From positions 1 through 32,558 of the forward strand of contig JAJZYI010000002.1 in assembly GCA_021798135.1 (NCBI GenBank): 32,558 bases of DNA, written 5' to 3'. Positions 24,563 through 32,558 of the stretch are shown here, one piece after another. Source of the DNA: Actinomycetes bacterium (GTDB lineage Bacteria > Actinomycetota > Acidimicrobiia > Acidimicrobiales > UBA8190). Each line of letters begins with the position of its first letter. The first letter of the stretch is position 1. The notes under the pieces are model-generated. The model saw nothing but the letters and a program-made list of their open reading frames with translations, had not been told where the DNA came from and ran no database searches. The position numbers were made by a program, and so were the translations under genes.

Positions 24563-27063
24563 CGGCTCTCCCGCAGGGCGTGGTCGATGCGGGCCCACCA
24601 TCGCGACGCGGCCCCGTCGAGCGGGCCCATCGGCAGCGGCGGGCGGGTGGCGGCCCGGTCCCAGTGCTCCACGTGCCAGCCGCGGCGCCGGGCGATGGCC
24701 GCCAGCTTGGTCTCGGGGTTGACGGCCACGGGGAAGCCCACGCACTCGAGCAGGGGCAGGTCGGACGCCGAGTCGGCGTAGGCGACACCCTCGCCGAGGT
24801 CGAGGCCCTCGGCCTCGGCGTACTCGGCCAGCACCAGCGCCCGCGCCTCGCCGGTGGGCGGCAGGCGCACGAGCCGCCCGTCCACGCGGCCCTCGGCGTC
24901 GACACCGAGCTCGGCGCAGACCACCTCGTCGAACAGCGGGCGCAGCCCCTCGACGACGAAGTCGAGCGCGCCGGTGATGAGGACGGTCCGGTGCCCGAGG
25001 GCCCGGTGGCGCCGTACCCGGGCGATGCCGGCCGGGAACGACTTGGCCAGCAGCAGGTTGTGGAACAGCTCCAGGCCGTCGCGGCGGAGCACGTCGGCCG
25101 GGGCGCCGTCGTAGCGGCGGTAGAAGCCGCGGAGGAAGTCGCCGCGGTCGCGCCGGTCGACGGCGGCCAGCCCGGGCGCGGCGGCCAGGATCCGTGCCGC
25201 GAAGGCGGCGCGCTCGCCGGCGGGGAGGTGGCGCGTGGCGAGCCACGTGTACGACTCCACGACGTTGGACGCCACCAGCGTGTTCTCGAGGTCGAAGGCG
25301 GCGAGGTGGCGATCGGGCGCCAGGATGGCGCGCCGGGCCCGGTCCCCGCGGTTGGCCATCACCGACTTCCCCGGCGTGGTCCGGACCCGGGCGTGCTGCA
25401 CCACCGACGGCAGGTGGATGTCGTGGACGTAGGCGTCCCAGTCGACGACGCCGGGATCGAAGCAGAACGCCCGCTGGTCCTCGGGCGACAGGCGCTCCCA
25501 GAGCGCGAGCAGCCGGTCGACCCGGAAGAGGGCTTCGGTCTCGGTGTACGCGCCGTACAGCTCCACGTAGGAGCGGGCCCGTTCCGCCTGCATCCGGCGC
25601 TCCTCCACGCGGCCGGCGAGCTCGGCCCGCTCCCCGCGCAGCGGCAGGCTGGTGAGGAGCCGCTCGGCCAGCTTCAGCACGTCGGTGGCCCGCTGCAGCT
25701 GCCGCTGGACGCGTCCGTGCCCGGGGAACGACCACTCGGGCACCACGATCGGCTGGCCGTCGCCGTCGTAGAGCGGATGGTCGGTGAACCAGCGCTGGAC
25801 CAGGTCGACGAGCTGGCCGTAGCGCAGCGGGTTGCGCACCCCCGACGCGACCTGGACCACGGACGGTCCCGCAGGGTCGGGCCCGTCCGCGGCCACGGCC
25901 ACGATGGCGGCGACCACCAGGTCGACCGGGATGACGTCGATCACGCCCTCGGGGAGGCCGGGGAACTCGCGCAGCAGGCCGCGGGCGTACGACACGATGA
26001 TGGGCTCGGCCATCCGGAAGCCCCGGATCCAGCCGGGCTGCGGCTCGGCCAGCGCCGACTCGATGATCGACGGGCGGACGACCGTGATGGGGAGGTCGCC
26101 GTGCTCGCCGACCAGCAGCCGCTCGCCGAGCGCCTTGGTGAAGGCGTAGGCGTCCGGCCAGCCCAGCGCCTGGGCCCTGGCCCGGCCGGCCTCGACGAGC
26201 TCGGCGCGGACCCAGTCGTCGCGCAGGCGCTCGGCGCGCTCGGCCAGCAGGTGGACGCCCGCGGCGCCGAGCTCTCGCCGTGCCGCGGCGGTGAAGCCGC
26301 CGAGCCGTTCGGGTCGCCGGGACGCCGCCTCGAGGTCGTCGCGCAGCCGCCGGACGGCAGTGACCTCGGCGGCGATGTCCACCTCGGTGGTGACCGTGGT
26401 GTGGGTGCGGGCCCGGGCTCCGGAGGCCATGGCCGCGGTGGCCAGCGTCTCGGTGGCGTGCCCCTGGTGGGTGCCGGCCACGTAGGCGGTCGACACCGAG
26501 ACCAGGTGGGTGGGCGGCGCTCCGGGGCGCAGCTCGGCCCGCAGGTCAGCGGCGGCGGCGATCGCCGCGCCGACGCGGGCCGGGCCGAGCAGGTTCACCT
26601 CGACGGCGGCGTCGAAGGCGGCGTCGAAGGCGACGGTGGCGGCCGAGTGCACCACGATGTCGGCCGCGGCGAGGGCGCCGCGCCCGGCGTCGTCGAGCCC
26701 GAGGCCGTCGCGGCCCACGTCCCCGGCCACCGCGGCGAACCGGCCGGCCACCTCGCCGTCGAACCGGTCGCCCAGCTCGTGGCGGAGGCGGGCGAAGCAG
26801 TCGTTGCCCAGGATCTCGCGCCGGGCGCGGGCCGCGGCGTCGAGGCGCCGGGTGGGGCGCACCAGGACGGTCACGTGGCAGCCGGGGACGCAGCGGAGCA
26901 GGCGCTCCACCAGGGCGGTCCCGAGGAACCCGGTGGCGCCGGTGACGAAGAGCCGCTGGCCGGCGAGCTGCCCCGCGATCCCGGGCCCGGTGGTGGCGCC
27001 GGCCGTCGACCTGGTGCGAGACTTCGTCGGCCCGGGGCGGCTCGGCGGGGTGGCCTGTGGCAC
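24559..27063 (-). CDS. Fatty acyl-CoA reductase (NAD-binding_4/Male-sterility type) fused to C-terminal HAD-IB-like domain
   Basis: FVTGATGFLGTALVERLL, YAFTKALGE (YxxxK); C-terminal FDLENTLVASN, YADSASDLPLL; ATGA overlap with ADH. GTG start. Confidence 0.9.
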   Translation of the reverse strand: MPQATPPSRPGPTKSRTRSTAGATTGPGIAGQLAGQRLFVTGATGFLGTALVERLLRCVPGCHVTVLVRPTRRLDAAARARREILGNDCFARLRHELGDRFDGEVAGRFAAVAGDVGRDGLGLDDAGRGALAAADIVVHSAATVAFDAAFDAAVEVNLLGPARVGAAIAAAADLRAELRPGAPPTHLVSVSTAYVAGTHQGHATETLATAAMASGARARTHTTVTTEVDIAAEVTAVRRLRDDLEAASRRPERLGGFTAAARRELGAAGVHLLAERAERLRDDWVRAELVEAGRARAQALGWPDAYAFTKALGERLLVGEHGDLPITVVRPSIIESALAEPQPGWIRGFRMAEPIIVSYARGLLREFPGLPEGVIDVIPVDLVVAAIVAVAADGPDPAGPSVVQVASGVRNPLRYGQLVDLVQRWFTDHPLYDGDGQPIVVPEWSFPGHGRVQRQLQRATDVLKLAERLLTSLPLRGERAELAGRVEERRMQAERARSYVELYGAYTETEALFRVDRLLALWERLSPEDQRAFCFDPGVVDWDAYVHDIHLPSVVQHARVRTTPGKSVMANRGDRARRAILAPDRHLAAFDLENTLVASNVVESYTWLATRHLPAGERAAFAARILAAAPGLAAVDRRDRGDFLRGFYRRYDGAPADVLRRDGLELFHNLLLAKSFPAGIARVRRHRALGHRTVLITGALDFVVEGLRPLFDEVVCAELGVDAEGRVDGRLVRLPPTGEARALVLAEYAEAEGLDLGEGVAYADSASDLPLLECVGFPVAVNPETKLAAIARRRGWHVEHWDRAATRPPLPMGPLDGAASRWWARIDHALRESR

Positions 27064-27072
27064 CCGCCTTGT

Positions 27073-27086
27073 CTACCATGTGGTAG
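27073..27086. promoter_or_regulatory. Palindrome CTACCATGTGGTAG between divergent tetR and FAR genes (candidate TetR operator)
   Basis: CTACCA-TG-TGGTAG, perfect 6-bp arms, inside the 23-bp intergenic region. Confidence 0.6.
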
Positions 27087-27809
27087 GTGGCCGGGTCGAA
27101 CACGAAGGCGGGCACGGGCAACGGCCACGGCCCCGGCGACCATGGCCGTGGCAGCGGCGGCCCCGGCGACGCCGGCCCTGGCGGCGGCAAGGGCGGCAAC
27201 GGCGGCGGGCCGAAGCAGCGCACGCCCGACCGCATCCTCGCTGCCGCCCTGGCGTCGTTCGCCGAGCGCGGGTACGAGGGGACGTCGCTCGACGCCCTGG
27301 CCGAGGGCCTGGGGCTGCGCAAGCAGTCGATCCTGTACTGGTTCCCCTCCAAGGAGGCCCTGCTCCTGGCCGTGATCGACGGGGCGGCCGCCGACCTGGC
27401 GGACGCGCTCCAGGCGGCCCTCGGCCGCGCCGGCGACGGGTGGTCCCGGGTGGAGGCCGTGGTCCGCTCGGTGTTCCGCCTGGGAGCGGCCCGCCCGGAG
27501 CTGCTTGGCCTGGTGCGCGAGGCGGCCCGCCTGGGCCCGCCCGCATCCACCCGGCTGGTCGGCGCTCTCGGGCCCCTGGTGGACCGGGCCTCGGCGTTCC
27601 TGGAGGCCGAGATGGGGGCCGGCCACATGCGCCGGCACGAGCCGCGCCTGCTGCTGCTGGCGATCTACTCCACCGTGGTGGGCATGATCACCGAGGTGGA
27701 CGTGCTCCGGGCCCTCGGCGAGGAGCCAGATGCCCGCTCCCTGGTGCGCCGCCGCCAGGAGATCCTGCGGCTGCTGCGCAGCGCCCTGGTGCCCGAGCCG
27801 GCCGCCTAG
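27087..27809 (+). CDS. TetR family transcriptional regulator
   Basis: TPDRILAAALASFAERGYEGTSLDALAEGLGLRKQSILYWFPSKEALLLAVID HTH; Gly-rich N-terminal extension. GTG start. Confidence 0.93.
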   Translation: MAGSNTKAGTGNGHGPGDHGRGSGGPGDAGPGGGKGGNGGGPKQRTPDRILAAALASFAERGYEGTSLDALAEGLGLRKQSILYWFPSKEALLLAVIDGAAADLADALQAALGRAGDGWSRVEAVVRSVFRLGAARPELLGLVREAARLGPPASTRLVGALGPLVDRASAFLEAEMGAGHMRRHEPRLLLLAIYSTVVGMITEVDVLRALGEEPDARSLVRRRQEILRLLRSALVPEPAA

Positions 27810-27813
27810 GCGC

Positions 27814-27830
27814 CGGGCGCGTGCCGCCCG
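27814..27830. terminator. Hairpin between convergent tetR and membrane-protein genes
   Basis: CGGGCG-cgtgc-CGCCCG, 6-bp stem. Confidence 0.35.
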
Positions 27831-27831
27831 C

Positions 27832-28875
27832 TCAGCGGTCGTCGGCCTTCGGCTTGGGCGGGGTGTAGCGCTTGTTCGGCGGCGGCCCGACCTGCGCTGG
27901 TGCCTTGCCGCGCCGGACCCTGCGCTGGCGGCCTTCGGGAGCGGCGGAACCCGATCGGGCGGCGGCGGCACGACGGTTGGCGCCCCCGCCGCGGGCGGCG
28001 GCACCCGAGCGCGTGCCGCCGCCGGCACGGGCCCGCTGCTGGCGGGGATGGTCGCCCCGGCTCACCAGGGCCTTCTGCATCTTGTTGGAGCGGAAGATGA
28101 ACCAGAGCCCGAGCCCGAGGAAGGGCAGGGCCGCGAACGAGCCGCCTGCGAGCGACGCGCCGAAGCCGAGGAACATGAGCGAGAAGGCGGCGAACGAGCG
28201 CTTGCGGAGCAGCCCGCCGACCAGCGCCAGGACCGCCAGCGCGATGGCGATGGCCCCGACGAGGAGGATGGAGCTGGGGCTCTGGTGGCCCTTCACCCCG
28301 ACCGCCGGGTTGCGCTGCAGCGTGACGATCATCCCCGTGATGCCGACGGCAGCGCCGAGCGGCGCGGCGATCAGGGTGTAGAGACGCTCGCGGTCGTCCA
28401 GGGTGCGGATCTGCGAGCGGAGCTCCTCCGAGGACTTGTCGGGGAACGGGTCGGCCTTGGTCGGCTGGCGCTTGGCGCCGCCGCCAGGCGCCGAAGTGCC
28501 CGGCGCCGGCTTGATCAGGCTGTCGCGCAGCCGGGCGCCGAGCGGCTTGGTCGCCGGGGCACCGCCGGCGTCGGCCTTGTCGCCACCGCCCGTGTCGCCG
28601 CGCGACGGGCCGCCGCCTGGCGGGCCGCCGCGAGACGAGCCGCCTCCGGGCGACGGCGCGGGGCGCCCCGCGGGCCGCTTGGCCGGGGCCTTCGCCGACG
28701 GGGTCGAGACCTCCGGGGCCTTGCCCGCAGGCTGCCTGGACGCGGTGCCCCCGGTCCCGGGCTGGAGCTTCGGCAGCTTGGTCAGCACGCGCTGCCCGAG
28801 GGTCAGCTTGGCCGCCGGCCGCCGGGTGGGGGTGGTCGTGGGGGTGCGTTCGGCGGGCCGGTCGGGCGGTGTCAC
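27832..28875 (-). CDS. Predicted membrane protein with disordered Pro/Ala/Gly-rich N- and C-terminal regions
   Basis: Hydrophobic segments (LYTLIAAPLGAAVGITGMIV, ILLVGAIAIALAVLALVGGLL, FAAFSLMFLGFGASLAGGSFAALPFLGLGLWFIF); basic tail ending PPPNKRYTPPKPKADDR. Confidence 0.75.
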   Translation of the reverse strand: MTPPDRPAERTPTTTPTRRPAAKLTLGQRVLTKLPKLQPGTGGTASRQPAGKAPEVSTPSAKAPAKRPAGRPAPSPGGGSSRGGPPGGGPSRGDTGGGDKADAGGAPATKPLGARLRDSLIKPAPGTSAPGGGAKRQPTKADPFPDKSSEELRSQIRTLDDRERLYTLIAAPLGAAVGITGMIVTLQRNPAVGVKGHQSPSSILLVGAIAIALAVLALVGGLLRKRSFAAFSLMFLGFGASLAGGSFAALPFLGLGLWFIFRSNKMQKALVSRGDHPRQQRARAGGGTRSGAAARGGGANRRAAAARSGSAAPEGRQRRVRRGKAPAQVGPPPNKRYTPPKPKADDR

Positions 28876-28884
28876 GCTTCCAGG

Positions 28885-29892
28885 CTAGGGGTTCGTGCGG
28901 CAGAGCACGAGTCGGGTCCCGAGGTTGGCCTCCGGCGGCACCACCGCGACGGCGCAGTCGCCGTCGCGCAGCCCGAGCCGGTCGACCGGGTCGCAGGCGG
29001 GCACGCCGACGAGGGCCGTCCCGTCCCCGGCGGCGAGCGGGGCGCCGACCGGATGCAGCGCGACCGCCCCGGTGACCCGGTCGGGGGCGGCGCAGGCGAA
29101 GGCGACGTGGTGGAGGCGGCCCGACCTCCCGCCGAGCCACGAGCGCAGCGCTGCCTCGCTGCCGGGCGCCTCGCTGCCAGGCGCCTCGCTGCCAGGCGCC
29201 TCGCTGCCGGGCGGCTGGGTGTGGGGCGCCTCGGCGCGCGGGGCCGGGCCGACCAGCCGCAGGCCGAGCGGGCCCCGCCACGCGAGGTCGACGGCCAGCG
29301 TGCGGCCGTCGGCCGACGTGGAGCGTGCCGCCACGGCTCCCCCCAGCAGCCCGGCGAACAGGGCCTCGCCCGCGGCGAGGTCGGCCACCGAGTGGGTGGC
29401 GCGCACCAGGCTGGCCGCCGGTCGTGCCGGCTCCGGGAAGTCGTCCGGGGCGGGGAGCTGCCAGTCGCCCCGCTGCTGGGCGAGCTGCACCACGATGCCG
29501 AGGGCCCGGGCCGGGTGGATGAACGCCTCCTGCCAGCCGGGGTCGCTGCGGTCCACGTTCACGGGCTCGATGCCGCGGTCGCGGCACGCGTCGATGGCGG
29601 CGTCGAGGTCCGGGACCTTGAACGTGAGGTGGTGGGGTCCCGCGCCGCTCCGGTCGATGAACCGGCGGAGGAAGGGGTTCAGCTCGGGGCGGTGCGGGGC
29701 GAGGATCTCCAGCCTGGCGCCGTTGGCGAAGGCGAGCTGGCAGGGCGCGAAGCCCGGGCCGCGCTCGCCCGACGACCACGAGCCGCCCAGCTCGCCGACG
29801 TAGCGCGGCCACGCCTGGTGCCACGTCTCGGCGGCGACGGCCACGTGGTCGAGGACGGCGGGGATCGAAGGTGGTGTGCCCTGGTCGGCCAT
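28885..29892 (-). CDS. VOC (glyoxalase/bleomycin-resistance-like) two-domain protein
   Basis: LDHVAVAAETWHQAWPRYVGELGG...GPHHLTFKVPDLDAAIDACRDRGI; second domain RATHSVADLAAGEALFAGLLGG...LHHVAFACA. Confidence 0.82.
   Translation of the reverse strand: MADQGTPPSIPAVLDHVAVAAETWHQAWPRYVGELGGSWSSGERGPGFAPCQLAFANGARLEILAPHRPELNPFLRRFIDRSGAGPHHLTFKVPDLDAAIDACRDRGIEPVNVDRSDPGWQEAFIHPARALGIVVQLAQQRGDWQLPAPDDFPEPARPAASLVRATHSVADLAAGEALFAGLLGGAVAARSTSADGRTLAVDLAWRGPLGLRLVGPAPRAEAPHTQPPGSEAPGSEAPGSEAPGSEAALRSWLGGRSGRLHHVAFACAAPDRVTGAVALHPVGAPLAAGDGTALVGVPACDPVDRLGLRDGDCAVAVVPPEANLGTRLVLCRTNP
29161..29205 (-). repeat. 15-bp tandem repeat (3 near-identical units) encoding GSEAP in the VOC protein
   Basis: gccRggcgcctcgct x3, flanked by partial units; protein PGSEAPGSEAPGSEAPGSEA. 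Confidence 0.85.
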
Positions 29893-29995
29893 CGGGACAG
29901 GTTGGCCCGGCGGCGCCAGCCTGTCGAGCCTGCCGCGGCGACCGGCGGGGAGGGCCGGGTGGGCGGCAGGCCGGCGAGCGTGCTACGAGAGAGGT

Positions 29996-31408
29996 GTGGA
30001 CCTGGACTTCCGCCTCCGGCGCGTGCAGGACCTCGCGGCCGACGTCCGCCGGGGCCGGCTGTCGGCTCGCGAGGTGGTGGGGCACGCCCTGGCCAGGATC
30101 GACGCGGTGGACCCGTCGGTCGGGGCGTTCGTGGCCGTCGACGGGGACCGGGCCATGGACGCCGCCTCGACGGTCGACGCGGCGGTGGCAGCAGGGCGCG
30201 ACCCCGGCCCCCTGGCCGGCATCCCCGTCGGGGTGAAGGACCTGGAGGACGCAGCCGGCTTCGTCACCGCCCGCGGCTCCCTCGCGCTCGACCCGGGCCC
30301 GCCGGCCGAGCGCAGCTCGGCCCTGGTGGCACGGCTGGTGGCGGCCGGCGCCGTGGTGGTGGGCAAGACGAACACGCCGGAGCTGGGCCACAAGGCGGAC
30401 TGCGACAACCCCCGGTTCGGCCCGACGTCCAACCCGTGGGCGCCCGAGCGCACCCCGGGCGGCTCGTCGGGAGGCTCCGCCGCGGCGATCGCCGCCGGCA
30501 TGGTGCCGCTCGCCACCGGGTCGGACGGCGGCGGATCCATCAGGATCCCGGCGGCGTGCTGCGGCCTGACGGGGATCAAGCCGTCACTCGGGCGGGTGCC
30601 GTCGGGCGGGCAGGCGCCCCCGGACTGGATGGACCTGTCGACCCGCGGCCCGATGGCGTACCGGGCATCGGACGTCGTCGCCGCGCTCGACGTGGTGGTC
30701 GGCCCGGACCCGAGCGACCTCCGCTCGCTGCCGCATCCCGACGTGCGGTGGGCCGACGCGCTGGTCGAGCCGGCCCTGCCGGCCCGCGTGGCGTGGTCGC
30801 CGACCCTCGGGTACGCGCCGGTGGACCCCGAGGTGCGACAGGCCTGCGAGCGGGCGCTCCACGCGCTGGAGGCGGCCGGCACCGAGATCATGGTGGTGGA
30901 CCGCCTGTTCGACGAGGACCCCCTGGAGACCTGGCTGGTGCTGAGCGCCACCTACAACCTGCGGAGCCTGGCGCACGTGCGGGGGACCCCGGCGTGGGAG
31001 CAGGTCGACCCGCTGCTGGCCGCCTCGGTGGAGTGGGCGGCCGGCCTGTCCACCCTCGACCTGGTGCGGGCCCAGGACGACTGCCACCGGCTCAACCTGC
31101 GGCTGGTGTCGCTCTTCCGGGACGTCCGGCTGCTGCTGACGCCGACCACCGCCGGCGTCGCGCCGCCGCGGTCGCTCGGGGGCGCCGGGGAGGTCGACGG
31201 GCAGGTCGACGTCAACTGGGTGCGGTTCACCTACCCCTTCAACCTGACCCGCTCGCCGGCGGCCAGCGTGTGCGTCGGCCTCGGGGCGTCCGGCGTGCCG
31301 ATCGGCATGCAGCTCGTCGGGCCGCAGCACGCCGACCTGGTGGTGGTGCGGGCGGCCGCAGCGCTGGAGGCCGCCGTGGGCTTCGACCGGACGGCGCCGG
31401 TCGGCTGA
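29996..31408 (+). CDS. Amidase signature family enzyme
   Basis: GIPVGVKDLED (Lys), TPGGSSGGSAAAIAAGMVPLATGSDGGGSIRIPAACCGLTGIKPS (Ser-cisSer); GAGAG RBS, GTG start. Confidence 0.94.
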   Translation: MDLDFRLRRVQDLAADVRRGRLSAREVVGHALARIDAVDPSVGAFVAVDGDRAMDAASTVDAAVAAGRDPGPLAGIPVGVKDLEDAAGFVTARGSLALDPGPPAERSSALVARLVAAGAVVVGKTNTPELGHKADCDNPRFGPTSNPWAPERTPGGSSGGSAAAIAAGMVPLATGSDGGGSIRIPAACCGLTGIKPSLGRVPSGGQAPPDWMDLSTRGPMAYRASDVVAALDVVVGPDPSDLRSLPHPDVRWADALVEPALPARVAWSPTLGYAPVDPEVRQACERALHALEAAGTEIMVVDRLFDEDPLETWLVLSATYNLRSLAHVRGTPAWEQVDPLLAASVEWAAGLSTLDLVRAQDDCHRLNLRLVSLFRDVRLLLTPTTAGVAPPRSLGGAGEVDGQVDVNWVRFTYPFNLTRSPAASVCVGLGASGVPIGMQLVGPQHADLVVVRAAAALEAAVGFDRTAPVG

Positions 31409-31512
31409 GCCGGCGGTCCCGCCGCTGCCCGGCCCCCGGAGGCCCGGTCACCCGGCAGGGGGTGCAAGGGGTCTCCGTCGCCCGGGTGTCAGCGAGGGCC
31501 CGCCGCGCCCGC

Positions 31513-31518
31513 TACCAT
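31513..31518 (+). promoter_or_regulatory. Candidate -10 element TACCAT for tRNA-Val
   Basis: TACCAT ends 10 nt before the tRNA 5' end. Confidence 0.45.
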
Positions 31519-31528
31519 TTGGCACCCC

Positions 31529-31602
31529 GGGCGCTTAGCTCAGTTGGTTAGAGCGCAGCCTTCACACGGCTGAGGTCGTGGGTTCGAGTCCCGCAGCGCC
31601 CA
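31529..31602 (+). tRNA. tRNA-Val (anticodon CAC)
   Basis: GGGCGCT/AGCGCCC acceptor, D-arm GCTCAGTTGGTTAGAGC, anticodon arm CAGCC-TTCACAC-GGCTG, T-arm GTGGG-TTCGAGT-CCCGC; no encoded CCA. Confidence 0.96.
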
Positions 31603-31701
31603 CTCGGGAAAATCCAGGTCAGCGACCTGAGCAACGCCCGATGAAGGATGGGGTGATTGGGCTGATCGCGCGTGCATCGCGCGGCGGCGTGGAGGGGCGT
31701 C

Positions 31702-32558
31702 GTGGGGCCGTATGTGCCACGGAGCAAACGCGGGACCCTGGCGGCCGAGGAGTACGTGAGGCCCGTGGAGGGAGTGCCGGCGTACCTGCGTTCGGCGCTC
31801 CTCAGGTGGACTCGAGCGCGGTTCACCGTCACAGGCGCTCCCCTCGGGATTCGCCAGGACGCGATCAGTGGCCGATACCTCGAGCGAATCGAGGGGGCGC
31901 TGCGTATCGACTTGGGCCCATTCTCCGCTCAGGAACGGCTGGACGGGCTCCTTGATCGGGTGTCTGATGACGGGGAACTCTGGCTGGACCTCATCGATTT
32001 CGTGTTGCGGAAGCCGGTGAAGGCGAACACACCGTTCCGCGAGACGCCGAGGTTCGAGGCGGCGGCGGACCTCGCTGGCATCCTGGAGGACGCCAACTCA
32101 GCATGGACCGTTGCACATCGCGAGGCCGGCGGGTACTTCCTGGCGCGGCGCGTGCCGGCAGGAGCGGACCAGGCGCTTGCTGAGGCATTGGAGCCTGCCG
32201 ACGCGGCAGCACACCACCTCTCGGCCGCATGGGAACTCGCCTACCAGAGAGGACCCAGCCCGGGGGAGGCGTACCGAGAGGCCGTCAAGGCCGTGGAGTC
32301 CCTGGCCTGCTCACTCGTCGAACCGAACAACCGGAAGTCCACGCTCGGGACCGTCTTGGGTGTCCTGAAGACGACCGTCGGTTCAGGCCGCTGGAGCGCA
32401 ACCCCGCCGGTCACCGAGCAACTCGTGGTCGAGATGATGAGCGCCCTCTGGCAGCACCAGCTTGGGCGCCACGGAGCAGCCGGGACGGTGCCTCCGCCAG
32501 CGAACACAGCGGAGGAAGCCCAGGCTGCCGTGCATCTTTCGATCACGCTCGTCCAGTG
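31702..32558 (+). CDS. Partial ORF open to window end; C-terminal part resembles Abi_C/HEPN-type proteins
   Basis: Hand translation MGPYVPRSKRGTLAAEEYVRPVEGVPAYLRSALLRW...AAHHLSAAWELAYQRGPSPGEAYREAVKAVESLACSLVEPNNRKSTLGTVLGVL... has no stop; not in the ORF track because it runs off the end. Alternative start GTG 31672. Confidence 0.75.
   Translation, partial: MGPYVPRSKRGTLAAEEYVRPVEGVPAYLRSALLRWTRARFTVTGAPLGIRQDAISGRYLERIEGALRIDLGPFSAQERLDGLLDRVSDDGELWLDLIDFVLRKPVKANTPFRETPRFEAAADLAGILEDANSAWTVAHREAGGYFLARRVPAGADQALAEALEPADAAAHHLSAAWELAYQRGPSPGEAYREAVKAVESLACSLVEPNNRKSTLGTVLGVLKTTVGSGRWSATPPVTEQLVVEMMSALWQHQLGRHGAAGTVPPPANTAEEAQAAVHLSITLVQ

Noticed and set aside
27730-31551. 1273-aa plus-strand ORF (also 9750..13406, 15227..16948, and minus 3949..6561, 16708..19470)
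   Set aside because: Very long Arg/Pro/Ala/Gly-rich frames overlapping well-supported genes; typical shadow ORFs in high-GC DNA. Only the part 12795-13406 of 9750..13406 is a real gene (YqgE).
31615-31629. CAGGTC-agc-GACCTG hairpin after tRNA-Val
   Set aside because: Could end the tRNA transcript, but the stem is short, the loop is 3 nt and there is no U tract; too weak to call.
31548-31832. Minus ORF ending SGRCGTRTHDLSRVKAAL
   Set aside because: This tail is the antisense translation of the tRNA-Val gene, a well-known spurious ORF type.

Overview
High-GC actinobacterial chromosomal segment, possibly Acidimicrobiia-like (lineage is inference). From left to right it contains: the 3' part of a flagellar export operon (fliO-like fragment, fliP, fliQ, fliR, flhB) followed by a PilZ protein and a GGDEF diguanylate cyclase; argG; an SDR; an acyltransferase-3 membrane protein; apt; an HtrA-type protease; a YqgE/AlgH protein; GNAT; LysR; a HAD-IB/PlsC fusion; a single-ORF MurT-GatD fusion; a DUF222-HNH protein; and a tightly coupled minus-strand operon (fatty acyl-CoA reductase-HAD, Zn-alcohol dehydrogenase, LarA/DUF2088-like protein, PlsC acyltransferase) with a divergent TetR regulator and a palindrome between them. 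The right end has a membrane protein, a VOC protein, an amidase, tRNA-Val(CAC), and an ORF open to the window edge whose C-terminal part resembles Abi_C/HEPN-type proteins. The items most worth a second look are the FAR-ADH-LarA-like-PlsC operon, the MurT-GatD fusion, several candidate leaderless promoters and leader ORFs, and the tRNA-adjacent ORF. Family calls come from reading motifs; no database search was run.
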